Shown here piece by piece: positions 1 to 7,136 of a stretch of 12,966 bases of DNA. The notes beneath the pieces were generated by a model that saw nothing but the letters and a program-made list of their open reading frames with translations, searched no databases and was not told where the DNA came from. Position 1 is the stretch's first letter, and the number at the start of each line of letters is the position of its first letter. A program made the position numbers and the translations under genes. Origin of the DNA: Bdellovibrionales bacterium (GTDB lineage: Bacteria; Bdellovibrionota; Bdellovibrionia; Bdellovibrionales; UBA1609); contig JANQSX010000216.1 in assembly GCA_028279085.1 (NCBI GenBank), positions 1 through 12,966 on the forward strand, in the 5' to 3' direction.

Positions 1-355
1 CTTTCCAGAGTTTTTGAAAATTTTTTAAACCTTGTATTTTTTTTAATTCATAGGCATCAATGAAAATGCCTCGGCAGGAAAGACACTCTTCTACTTGGAA
101 AGAGTAAGAAGGAATATGACCTGATTGCATCTTTGAAGCACATCTTGGACATTGGTCGTTAATTTTTTGTATTTTTTCTAATCCGTTTTTTTCATAGTCT
201 CTTAGAGGTTTTCTATCTTTAGCAAAAAAAATCAACTCACCTCTATCTAGCCAGGCTCCTTTACATTGAGAACATATATCAATTAAAATTCCTTTTTTTG
301 TTAAAATTTCCTCCATGGGAATAGAACATTTTGGACATTTTATTTGTTTAGGCAT
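1..355 (-). CDS. Tandem zinc-ribbon (zf-TFIIB-like) protein, partial
   Basis: The reading frame starts at an ATG at 355-353 and is still open after 118 codons at the left edge, so the C-terminus is missing. Two zinc-ribbon units are visible. Unit 1 has Cys7/Cys10 and Cys28/Cys31, followed by GAWLDRGEL, the hallmark of the small bacterial zf-TFIIB family. Unit 2 has Cys69/Cys72 and Cys91/Cys94, followed by the more diverged RGIFIDAYEL. The linker is rich in Lys and Glu. Members of this family are small, soluble, presumably zinc-binding proteins with no settled function, so none is assigned. No Shine-Dalgarno sequence precedes the ATG; instead a TATAAT lies 6 bases upstream. The gene is on the same strand as the exb operon and begins 134 bases after exbD ends, so it could be read from that operon or from its own promoter. 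Confidence 0.85.
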   Translation of the reverse strand, partial: MPKQIKCPKCSIPMEEILTKKGILIDICSQCKGAWLDRGELIFFAKDRKPLRDYEKNGLEKIQKINDQCPRCASKMQSGHIPSYSFQVEECLSCRGIFIDAYELKKIQGLKNFQKLWK

Positions 356-361
356 AATGAT

Positions 362-367
362 ATTATA
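362..367 (-). promoter_or_regulatory. Candidate -10 box for a leaderless zinc-ribbon mRNA
   Basis: The minus strand reads TATAAT here, and the ATG of the zinc-ribbon gene starts 6 bases downstream. Transcription from such a box would begin at or next to the ATG, giving an mRNA with no leader, which fits the lack of a ribosome binding site. No good -35 box stands 16-18 bases upstream, and TATAAT is common by chance in DNA this AT-rich, so confidence is low. Confidence 0.3.
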
Positions 368-405
368 AATAGGTATTTTATTTATTAAAAGAATAATATA
401 TTGAT

Positions 406-434
406 AGCTGAAATCTTTTGACTCAAAGTCAGCT
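406..434. other. Inverted repeat between exbD and the zinc-ribbon gene
   Basis: The arms AGCTGA (406-411) and TCAGCT (429-434) can pair, and a smaller alternative stem, TGACT/AGTCA, lies inside. It stands between the end of exbD and the start of the zinc-ribbon gene. No clean T-run directly follows on either strand, so it is not a convincing intrinsic terminator. It may be a weak transcription stop or chance. Confidence 0.25.
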
Positions 435-467
435 CAAAAGCTCAAACATGCGTTTTGCCACAGAGTA

Positions 468-494
468 ACTGAAAACCCTCTAAGGGCTTTCAGT
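468..494. repeat. Palindromic repeat overlapping the exbD stop codon
   Basis: The arms CTGAAAACCCT (469-479) and AGGGCTTTCAG (483-493) flank a 3-base loop. In minus-strand RNA all 11 pairs can form, counting one G-U. The TGA stop of exbD (492-490) lies inside the stem. The same hairpin family occurs at 1505-1527, 8135-8162 and 8192-8215. Its place at the end of the operon suggests it could act as an mRNA 3'-end or stability element. No U-tract follows, so it is not a standard terminator. Confidence 0.75.
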
Positions 495-894
495 GTTTTT
501 CACTAGCGGAAACAGCTATACTTTCCACACCCGCTAATCGAACCTGATCCATTACATCCACTAATAATCCTGTTTCTGATCTTTTATCGGCTTGAATAAC
601 TACGGTGCCTTCCGGAGTTTCTGCATGCAATCTTTCAATATTAGCTCGTACAGCACGAATATCCACTTTTCTCCTTTGTATCCATATTTCTCCAGATTGG
701 TTAATTGCTACTAATATAGAAGCTTGTTGTTTTTTTTTCGCGGTTTTAGCAGAAGGACGACTGACATCAATACCGGATTCTTTCACGAAGGAGGTGGTAA
801 CAATAAAAAAGATAAGCATAATGAACACAACATCCAACATGGGGGTTAAATCAATGCCGCTTTCTTCTGACTTTCTTTTAAAGATTTTTCTCAT
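490..894 (-). CDS. exbD: ExbD-type biopolymer transport protein
   Basis: A 134-residue inner-membrane protein of the ExbD/TolR family. It joins ExbB in a proton-conducting complex that powers TonB-dependent transport across the outer membrane. The order is typical: a basic cytoplasmic N-terminus, the motif IDLTPMLDVVFIMLIFF (residues 14-30) forming the single membrane helix, then a small periplasmic domain ending in VESIAVSASEKH. Asp21 sits where the family has its essential membrane aspartate. The length matches the short ExbD2 type. The start ATG overlaps the exbB stop codon by 4 bases (ATGA), so translation is probably coupled. It is the last exb gene here: a palindromic repeat covers its stop codon, and the expected tonB does not follow. 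TolR is less likely because the neighbours are a receptor, DUF3450 and a TtpC-like protein. Confidence 0.93.
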   Translation of the reverse strand: MRKIFKRKSEESGIDLTPMLDVVFIMLIFFIVTTSFVKESGIDVSRPSAKTAKKKQQASILVAINQSGEIWIQRRKVDIRAVRANIERLHAETPEGTVVIQADKRSETGLLVDVMDQVRLAGVESIAVSASEKH

Positions 895-1451
895 TCGTTA
901 TTACTCTTGTTTTTTTGTTCGTAAGTTATTTTTTCTTCTATTTTTATGCTTAATGCAGTTGTACGATTTTCCAATATACGAATAACATAAATACCGGATA
1001 AAGCTCCTACCATTCCGGCCATCGTAGGTATGGTTGCCATGGAAATACCGCTGGCCATTAGCCTAGCATTTCCTGTACCCACTTCAGCCATTATTTCGAA
1101 AACAGCCACCATGCCTGTTACGGTTCCTAAAAGACCCATAAGGGGGCAAAGGGCCACGAGAGTTTTGATATTGGAAATATTTTTGTTTAATAGCATTTTT
1201 AGTATAGATATATCCGCTTTTCTGAGTCGTAAATATATAATAGGAGAGATAGATGGATGAGAGGTAAAACGATTTTTCCATTTTTGTAAAATAGATTTGC
1301 TGTCTTGTTTAAAACTAAAATGGAAATACCAAAATCTCTCCACAATTAAAAACCATAGAATAAAAATGGTGAAAAAAATTAAATAAAGAACCCAGCCTCC
1401 ACGACCCATAAAATTTTGTATAGATTCAAAAAAATGATAAAAAATATTCAT
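891..1451 (-). CDS. exbB: ExbB-type proton channel protein (MotA/TolQ/ExbB family)
   Basis: A 186-residue inner-membrane protein of the MotA/TolQ/ExbB family, of the short ExbB2 size. There are three membrane segments: about residues 19-37, 95-120 (with the family core PLMGLLGTVTGMVAVF) and 133-158 (within GISMATIPTMAGMVGALSG). A cytoplasmic loop lies between the first two. It would form the proton channel together with ExbD, whose gene overlaps its stop by 4 bases. GGAG lies 12 bases before the ATG, a wide but usable ribosome binding site. The 172 bases between it and the upstream ExbB-like fusion gene hold a composite repeat, which is unusual inside an otherwise tightly packed operon. Assignment to the TonB2/TtpC type rests on the DUF3450 and fusion-protein neighbours. 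Confidence 0.92.
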   Translation of the reverse strand: MNIFYHFFESIQNFMGRGGWVLYLIFFTIFILWFLIVERFWYFHFSFKQDSKSILQKWKNRFTSHPSISPIIYLRLRKADISILKMLLNKNISNIKTLVALCPLMGLLGTVTGMVAVFEIMAEVGTGNARLMASGISMATIPTMAGMVGALSGIYVIRILENRTTALSIKIEEKITYEQKNKSNNE

Positions 1452-1482
1452 TGTTTTACCGTTCTCCAGCAGTTTTAAATAG

Positions 1483-1580
1483 ATTCCGGCCTACCCCGGA
1501 ATAGTGGAAGCCCTTAGAGGGCTTCCAGTTTACAGGAGTTACAACCATTTTCTGGATTCCGGCCTTCGCCGAAATGACAA
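1483..1580. repeat. Composite palindromic repeat inside the exb operon
   Basis: Three hairpin units follow one another. 1483-1502 has arms ATTCCGG/CCGGAAT. 1505-1527 is a perfect 10-bp stem, TGGAAGCCCT/AGGGCTTCCA, with loop TAG. 1556-1575 has arms ATTCCGGC/GCCGAAAT with one mismatch and the flanks TCTGG and GACAA. The spacer after the middle unit begins GTTTACAGGAGT. The same order of units and a matching spacer occur at 8170-8264. The element lies between the stop of the TtpC-like gene and the start of exbB, so it is transcribed within the operon and would form strong RNA structure. Confidence 0.85.
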
Positions 1581-1623
1581 GCTTTACCAAAAGGATAACC
1601 GGCATATTTTTAAATTTAATGTG

Positions 1624-2997
1624 TTACTCCTTGTTTTGTTCTTTTTCCAAGAAGAGATTTTCCGCTAGTAATCCGGCTGTTTGTTCTTCCAGTATTTGTA
1701 CCAGTCTTTGAGAGCGGCTGGAAATGAAGTTATGACAAAGCAATAAAGGAATAGCACAACAAAGCCCCATGACTGTTGTCATTAGTGCTTGTGAGATACC
1801 ACCGGCCATTAGTTTGGGATCTCCTGTTCCAAAGAGGGTAATAGATTGAAAAGTTAAAATCATTCCTGTTACCGTACCTAATAATCCAAGTAGGGGAGAT
1901 AAAACCGCTAATAGCTTGATGGTGCTAATACCTCTTTCCACTTTCGGAAGGTATTTAATAGCCACTTCGTTGAGTTTCATTTCCAAAGATTCCATATCCA
2001 GGTTTTTATTTTTCATATAAACGGAAATAATCTGACCGATAGGATTATCTTCTCTGGGTTCAGAACTTTTTAATTGAGCATTTATTTTTTTCTCCTCTTT
2101 GGTTATAACAAGCCATCTTTCCACTACAAGACCGAGGCCGAAAATAAGTACACAGATAATGACAAGACCTACAATACCCCCTTGTCGGATTCTTTCAAAC
2201 AAGCTGGGGGTGCGGATCAAAATAGAGATCAAAGAACCTCTGGTAGGGTCTAAAGCGAAGATAGGATAATGATCTTTTTCTGCATTAACTTTTTTTTCCA
2301 CTCCTTTAATATAACGGGTAAAGCGTCTTTCCGGTTGTCTGGCTAGTTCTACAATTTGTGCAGGGTCTCCTTGGAAATTTAAATATTTTCCTTCACTGAT
2401 TAAATTAAATCCCCCCACACGTGTAACAAATTGTGTGGACTTTTTTCCATCCAAAGTGACAACTTCTGTTTCAAACTGTGTAACCTTTCCTAGTTCAGTC
2501 ATTTCTCTTTGTATTTCAAACCAAAGTTTTCTAAGTTCTATTGTAGTAGGAAGTTTTTTTCTAGCTGAAATATTTTCAGCAAATTTTTCCCGGCCGGATA
2601 TCTCAGATGACACTAGAGAATTTAAAACTTGTCCACGAAAATCTCCCGCGATTTGTTTGACCACGCCAAATAATTCTCCAAGAGTGCCTACAGCTAAGTT
2701 TAATTCGTTTTCTAAAATAGCCAGTTCTTTTTCATTTTTTTCAAATTCAGCAGTAAGACGTTTACTGAGTGCTTCTTCTTTTTTTAATTCTTGCAAGGCT
2801 TTTTTTAGTAAAGCATTTCGTTGATTTTTTTCTGTTTTGAATTCCTGTTCTCTTTTTTGAAATTCTTTGGATTCAAACTGTCTTTCTTCCATAACTTTTT
2901 TTAAAAGATTGTCCAAAGTATCAGCCTGTACAGAAGGAGATATAACCGGAGATAAAGATGCTAATATAGGTAAAAATAAAAAAAGTATTTTACTCAT
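1624..2997 (-). CDS. TtpC-like protein: periplasmic coiled coil fused to ExbB core
   Basis: A 457-residue protein resembling TtpC, the third inner-membrane component of TonB2-type systems. Residues 1-25 are a signal peptide, with likely cleavage after VQA. Residues 27-100 are a Lys/Glu-rich coiled coil, and residues to about 270 form a periplasmic region. A membrane helix follows at about 273-296 (GGIVGLVIICVLIFGLGLVV). The ExbB core then begins near 355, with SPLLGLLGTVTGMILTF at 367-383 and GISQALMTTVMGLCCAIPLLL at 400-420. TtpC is thought to link the ExbB2/ExbD2 complex to periplasmic parts of the transport machine. The start ATG overlaps the DUF3450 stop by 8 bases, showing close coupling, and exbB and exbD follow. 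The gene symbol is left empty because family membership is clear but orthology is not tested. Confidence 0.87.
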   Translation of the reverse strand: MSKILFLFLPILASLSPVISPSVQADTLDNLLKKVMEERQFESKEFQKREQEFKTEKNQRNALLKKALQELKKEEALSKRLTAEFEKNEKELAILENELNLAVGTLGELFGVVKQIAGDFRGQVLNSLVSSEISGREKFAENISARKKLPTTIELRKLWFEIQREMTELGKVTQFETEVVTLDGKKSTQFVTRVGGFNLISEGKYLNFQGDPAQIVELARQPERRFTRYIKGVEKKVNAEKDHYPIFALDPTRGSLISILIRTPSLFERIRQGGIVGLVIICVLIFGLGLVVERWLVITKEEKKINAQLKSSEPREDNPIGQIISVYMKNKNLDMESLEMKLNEVAIKYLPKVERGISTIKLLAVLSPLLGLLGTVTGMILTFQSITLFGTGDPKLMAGGISQALMTTVMGLCCAIPLLLCHNFISSRSQRLVQILEEQTAGLLAENLFLEKEQNKE

Positions 2998-3883
2998 TGT
3001 TATTCTCTTTTATAGTAGATGAAGGTTTTTTTTCTTCATTCATTTTTACTAAGGTGGTTTTTACAGGGGAGGGAATAGGTAAAGTGAGTAAATCAGGGGG
3101 TTGTTGATTTTTAGCCATTTTAAGTCCTTTTTCAACTTCTCTACTGTAACGGGAAGCTAAAGATTCCCATTTTTTACTTTTTTGATTCCACCAGCCTTGT
3201 TTTTTCCCATCCAGTGTTTGATAAATAAGAGCGATGCGACCCACGCGTAGATAGTTCACACTCAGTTTTTTCCCGTTTACTTCTTGGATACCTTGGTAGG
3301 ATTCCAGAGTTTTTCCGTATTCGTTTTCAATTTGATAGGCTTCCATAAGCCTGCGGTACTTTTCAGATACGGAAACATCCGCCCGGTCCATAATTGTTTT
3401 AATTTTTTCTATCCGTTCTATCCGTTCTTTTATTAAGAATGGAACATCCAGGTTTATGAATTGCTCCAGGTTATTTGTCATTTCTAACATTAAAGGAACG
3501 ATGTCTTTCCCTGTTTGTTTAACCTCTACAATTTGTGTGCGTATGGAAGACATTTCATTGTTTTGGTCTTCAATAAGTTTTTTGATTTGTTTATTGTAAC
3601 TGCGAACACTTTCAATCTGACGTAAAGTTACTTCATATTCGCTGATAATATCTCTTGTGTCTTCTGCAAGAGAAGACACTTTCTTTTGGGATTTAGCCCC
3701 TTTTTGATGGTTTTTAATCTGCTCTTCAATCACTTTATTGAGCTGAGATTCATTTTTGGAGATATATAAAGAATCTTTATATATAGAAATGGATGATTTC
3801 GGGTAAGAAACTTTACTTTCATCAGCTGACAAAAAAAAGGGGCTGACTGCCAAAACAGCCAGCCCAAATTTTATTAAAATCAC
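2990..3883 (-). CDS. DUF3450 family periplasmic coiled-coil protein
   Basis: A 297-residue protein that starts at GTG (3883-3881). No in-frame ATG lies just upstream, AAAGG stands 10 bases before the GTG, and the N-terminus reads as a signal peptide (hydrophobic residues 3-18, then SADE). Residues 45-165 are largely coiled coil. The family's conserved C-terminal half is plain: EKYRRLMEAYQIENEYG (174-190), YLRVGRIALIYQTLDG (211-226), then WW and Trp239, and PPDLLTLPIP (262-271). DUF3450 genes are regularly found beside TtpC/ExbB2/ExbD2 genes and TonB-dependent receptors; the protein is thought to act in the periplasm, but its exact job is not known. It follows the receptor gene by 48 bases and overlaps the TtpC-like gene by 8. 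After residue 275 there is a polar tail rich in Lys, Glu and Asn. Confidence 0.9.
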   Translation of the reverse strand: MILIKFGLAVLAVSPFFLSADESKVSYPKSSISIYKDSLYISKNESQLNKVIEEQIKNHQKGAKSQKKVSSLAEDTRDIISEYEVTLRQIESVRSYNKQIKKLIEDQNNEMSSIRTQIVEVKQTGKDIVPLMLEMTNNLEQFINLDVPFLIKERIERIEKIKTIMDRADVSVSEKYRRLMEAYQIENEYGKTLESYQGIQEVNGKKLSVNYLRVGRIALIYQTLDGKKQGWWNQKSKKWESLASRYSREVEKGLKMAKNQQPPDLLTLPIPSPVKTTLVKMNEEKKPSSTIKENNNE

Positions 3884-3931
3884 AACAACGATACCTTTTT
3901 ACTTCAAACTTAACTAACTAAACAAAACTTA

Positions 3932-6784
3932 CTATTGAAAGTTGTAAGTCAGCCTTGCATCAATCGTTCGTCCCCGGATACCATATAGAGCGGAGTGAAC
4001 ATACCCGCTGTTTTTAAAATCAAGTTCATTGTGAGGACGTTCTTGATCAAAAACATTTCTTATTCCTACTGTTAAGCTGGTGCTGTCTGATAAAGCGGCA
4101 GTTCCCGCTAGATCCAATTGCCAGTAGTGTTCTGTTGTAAGTTCTTCAGCTTCAGGTGCTTTGAGTTGTTCTGGGATATTGTGAATAACTAACTGAACTC
4201 TATGCCCCATATCTTTATTCATTACACTAAGTGTAGCTTTGTTTCTCCATCTAGGGTAGCCATACCATGTGTTTTCTTTTTCCGGTTCATCCATACCAAA
4301 GAGACTTGCCATCCATTCATAAGCGGGAACGGAAGCTTCTGGATCCATATCTGTAAATGTTTGTCTTTCAACATAGAGTAAATGAGAGTGCTCAAGACCT
4401 AATCCAAAATCCCACCCATCAGCTAATGGAAGTGATAAGTTTACTCCTAAATCCAATCCTTGCACTTCATATTTAGCCAAGTTAGACAACTGTACTGAGA
4501 TTTTTTGTATTGAACCATCTCCATGTCGTGCTACATCAAATTCTCCTTGTTGTCTTAACTTTTCTACACCATGTTTTTGCTCATATAAAATGATGTCTCT
4601 TACAAACTCCTCTAATGAATCACCGTCTGATGCATTTGGAATAACATTTTTTTGATTAATTCGATAATAATCTATATTGAAAGAAATTTCTTTTACAGGC
4701 TCTACAATAATACCTAAGTTAAAAGACTGGGATAACTCCGGCTCAAGGTTTTCATTAGATTTGAAAACAGTTTGTTGTTGTGTTTTGTCGCACTTAGGAT
4801 TTTTATGGTCATAGGAATCCGGAGGACAATTAACATAGTCAACGAGGAAAGGATAAGAAATCACTTCATCATGGTATGCACTTAGTAATGTTGGTGCTTT
4901 GAATCCCAAACCCCAGGAGGCTCTTATTTTTAATTCATCTATCGGTTGAAAAGACAAGGTGGCATAAGGAGAAAATGGTAAAGAGACTTCATCGTCAAAC
5001 ATGCTTTGTTCAGTGAAGCCAGTGAAACCAACATCACTATAGTAGTAGTCTGTTCTGGCAGCTAACTGAAGTTCCACCATTTCAAACAGTATAGATGATA
5101 ATTCACCGTAGAGACCACTTAACCAACGGTCCCCTGAACCTTCACTGACAACACCACCGCCCCACTGTACACCGGCTTTGCTTATTGGATCACTTTGTTG
5201 ATTGTATCTTTGCCAAGCCCCTAAGGCTCCCAAGGCGAAAAGAAGAGGTTGGCCGCTAACTTCAGCTATTTCACCTGTGAGTTTAGGTTCCAAACTTATC
5301 ACATTGGAGTGAGTGTTTGTGGTGGGTTTATAAGCGGCTAAGGAAATATCATCTTTTTTGTCTTTGATTGGATTAAATTTTCCTGCTTTGGCTAATTCAA
5401 CCAAGCCTGTTTTATTATCTTCTTTCATAATTTCTAAAGCTTCTTTAGCTTTCTTATTTGCTTCTTCAACTTTTTTCTTTTCTTTAGGATCTTCAGGAAT
5501 TTCCGTATTGACTTTAGGTTCCTGCGTAATTGCAAAACCTCCTACTCCTTCCGCGAAGTAATGGGAGCCGGATAAATTAAGCTCCACTTCCAATTCCAGT
5601 GTGTTCATAAAGGGTTTTACAGCACTAAATTGAGCCTGAAAAAAGTGATGATTGGTGACAAATTCTCTGGGTCCCGCTCCCTCTTCACCTACAAGACGAT
5701 ATAAAACTAAAGCGTCACTACTTGTAGAAAGACCCCATTTTTGTACGACATCAGCCGGGAACATAGCACCGGACGGTGCAGGAGCTAATACAGCATGAGA
5801 TCTCGTGTAATTATAAATAAGCCTTCCTAAAAGAGTCATATCATTAATTTCTTTATCGGCCTGGAAAAAAGCACTCGTCTGGAGGACTTGTGGCGTGAAC
5901 TGCATGAAGGGACTGTAATCAAATCTACAAATTCCTTTTTCTGATACATTTTTTGCAGGACACCCTGGTGCAGGATTCCAGGTAGTGCCTCCATCATCTG
6001 ACCATGTACCGGGGGTTCCCACATTGGAATAATGTTTCGGTCTGGGTTTTCCAAAAGAACGATCTCTTAAGTACATAGGAGTTTTAAGACGAACTTGCCC
6101 ACCCACTATGTAGTTAATATCATTTGCACTGCCGCCGTAACTCGCATCGATATTTATTGCATCCCCTTTTCCGGCCCATGAATTATCCACTGCAGAATGT
6201 CCTGTATCATTCCAGTTCCAAAAGTCCACGAAAGAAGCAATAGCAGACCCACTGTTTCCCGCTTCTCTTTGTACGAGAGAACCTTGAACATTTACTTGTC
6301 CTCCGGCGTAATCACTTTTAGTTACAACATTAATAACACCACCCAGAGCATCTGAACCGTAAAGCGGAGTTCCTTCTTTTAAAATTTCGATTCTTTCTAT
6401 CACAGAAATGGGAATCATATTCAAATCAACCGTGGAATCTCCTCCAACAGGGGCTACGCGACTTCCGTTGATAAGTACTAAAATACCACTGCTACGTACT
6501 CCTCTAAGACTGGTACCTGTTTGTGATGAAATGTCATTTAGGGAAGCTTCTCTTTGTCCTCCCAAAGAAGCTACCGGTAAATCCCGTAGAACATCACTCA
6601 CAGAATTATAACCGGACATTTCAATCTGTTCACGGTCAATGACTAAAACAGGAGAAGCACCTTCTGTACTTGTTTTTTTAATGTGTGAACCGACTACATC
6701 AAACTTTTCAACTTCACCTTCTTCCGCAACGGAAGAAAAAGGTAAAAAAGCACCAAAAATCAGAATTAATAGTAAATACCTCAT
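3932..6784 (-). CDS. TonB-dependent outer-membrane receptor
   Basis: A 950-residue outer-membrane transporter with an N-terminal plug and a 22-strand barrel. Residues 1-20 are the signal peptide (cut likely after SSVA). A TonB-box-like stretch, EKFDVVGS (26-33), follows directly, so there is no STN signalling domain. The plug has VLVIDREQIEMSGYNSVSDV (46-65), SLRGVRSSGILVLINGSR (92-109) and LYGSDALGGVINVVTK (141-156). The C-terminus shows the usual GIRNVFDQERP (907-917), the later segment LYGIRGRT (933-940), and a final strand ending YNFQ. The VVGSHIK start resembles receptors whose plug begins V(T)GSRI; the substrate (peptide, siderophore, metal or sugar) cannot be told. Oddities are a Lys/Glu-rich insertion (about 423-480) and two Cys pairs (275/286, 653/665) probably in surface loops. 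AGGAGG lies 9 bases before the ATG. It is the first gene of the exb operon. Confidence 0.94.
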   Translation of the reverse strand: MRYLLLILIFGAFLPFSSVAEEGEVEKFDVVGSHIKKTSTEGASPVLVIDREQIEMSGYNSVSDVLRDLPVASLGGQREASLNDISSQTGTSLRGVRSSGILVLINGSRVAPVGGDSTVDLNMIPISVIERIEILKEGTPLYGSDALGGVINVVTKSDYAGGQVNVQGSLVQREAGNSGSAIASFVDFWNWNDTGHSAVDNSWAGKGDAINIDASYGGSANDINYIVGGQVRLKTPMYLRDRSFGKPRPKHYSNVGTPGTWSDDGGTTWNPAPGCPAKNVSEKGICRFDYSPFMQFTPQVLQTSAFFQADKEINDMTLLGRLIYNYTRSHAVLAPAPSGAMFPADVVQKWGLSTSSDALVLYRLVGEEGAGPREFVTNHHFFQAQFSAVKPFMNTLELEVELNLSGSHYFAEGVGGFAITQEPKVNTEIPEDPKEKKKVEEANKKAKEALEIMKEDNKTGLVELAKAGKFNPIKDKKDDISLAAYKPTTNTHSNVISLEPKLTGEIAEVSGQPLLFALGALGAWQRYNQQSDPISKAGVQWGGGVVSEGSGDRWLSGLYGELSSILFEMVELQLAARTDYYYSDVGFTGFTEQSMFDDEVSLPFSPYATLSFQPIDELKIRASWGLGFKAPTLLSAYHDEVISYPFLVDYVNCPPDSYDHKNPKCDKTQQQTVFKSNENLEPELSQSFNLGIIVEPVKEISFNIDYYRINQKNVIPNASDGDSLEEFVRDIILYEQKHGVEKLRQQGEFDVARHGDGSIQKISVQLSNLAKYEVQGLDLGVNLSLPLADGWDFGLGLEHSHLLYVERQTFTDMDPEASVPAYEWMASLFGMDEPEKENTWYGYPRWRNKATLSVMNKDMGHRVQLVIHNIPEQLKAPEAEELTTEHYWQLDLAGTAALSDSTSLTVGIRNVFDQERPHNELDFKNSGYVHSALYGIRGRTIDARLTYNFQ

Positions 6785-6793
6785 TTACAGAAA

Positions 6794-6799
6794 CCTCCT
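6794..6799 (-). promoter_or_regulatory. Strong ribosome binding site of the receptor gene
   Basis: The minus strand reads AGGAGG, 9 bases before the receptor ATG. It is a full match to the anti-Shine-Dalgarno core and the strongest ribosome site in the window. It fixes the receptor start and suggests high translation of the first gene, while the downstream exb genes have weak sites and overlapping starts. Confidence 0.75.
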
Positions 6800-7033
6800 C
6801 TTAAGATTTTTAATTATCGGAAAAAGAACATATTTTCTTTTTTTTGACAAGCTATTATTGCAGATGTAAGAAATTCACTGTTTTTTGTACAATTACAGAT
6901 TGAAAACCAGTCTCTTTAATTCTAAAAAAACCTATAATAATAAGTATTTATGTTTTAATTCCGAGTATTATCAGATTAAAAAATTAATAAGAACTGTTTA
7001 TTTATATTGCATATCAAGGCGAGAGCTTTTGGT

Positions 7034-7071
7034 GAGTTTTAGTACTTTATTACCATAAAGTGAGAAAACTC
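7034..7071. other. Imperfect hairpin downstream of heme A synthase
   Basis: The arms are GAGTTTT (7034-7040) with ACTTTAT (7044-7050), and ATAAAGT (7055-7061) with AAAACTC (7065-7071). This gives two 7-bp stems separated by a 3x3 internal loop, with a 4-base loop TACC. It lies 66 bases past the heme A synthase stop. It could end that transcript, but neither strand has a T-run directly after it, so it is only a structure candidate. An alternative is a regulatory site of the downstream receptor operon. Confidence 0.4.
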
Positions 7072-7136
7072 GGATTTTAAATTGTTCAGCAAAATTATAA
7101 AGTATATAAGCAAAAGTTTTTATAAAAGAGGCTTGT

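Larger units (their letters stand above)
6785..7136. other. Gene-free AT-rich region upstream of the receptor operon
   Basis: These 352 bases lie between the start of the receptor gene and the end of the heme A synthase gene, both on the minus strand. They must hold the operon promoter, unless transcription reads through from heme A synthase. No Fur-type operator or clear sigma-70 promoter stands out; a poor candidate on the minus strand is TTGTAC, 17 bases, TTACAT (about 6863-6891). One imperfect hairpin is present at 7034-7071. No long reading frame, tRNA or dispersed repeat is seen. Confidence 0.6.

Noticed and set aside
605..985. Plus-strand open frame of 126 codons over exbD and the end of exbB
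   Set aside because: It lies opposite two clear ExbD/ExbB genes whose family motifs are on the minus strand; the frame shows no motif of its own.
490..1451. TolQ/TolR assignment for the exbB-exbD pair
   Set aside because: No tolA, tolB or pal follows; the neighbours are a receptor, DUF3450 and a TtpC-like protein, which point to TonB2-type ExbB/ExbD.
2435..2824. Plus-strand open frame of 129 codons opposite the TtpC-like gene
   Set aside because: Ser/Phe-rich composition is the mirror of the Lys/Glu-rich coiled coil on the other strand, so it is a shadow.
5836..6054. Second minus-strand frame inside the receptor gene
   Set aside because: It overlaps the receptor in another frame, has no ribosome site and no recognisable domain; the receptor frame is continuous here.
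6835..6900. Fur box upstream of the receptor
   Set aside because: No 19-base GATAAT-type inverted repeat is present; only scattered AT-rich matches that are expected by chance.
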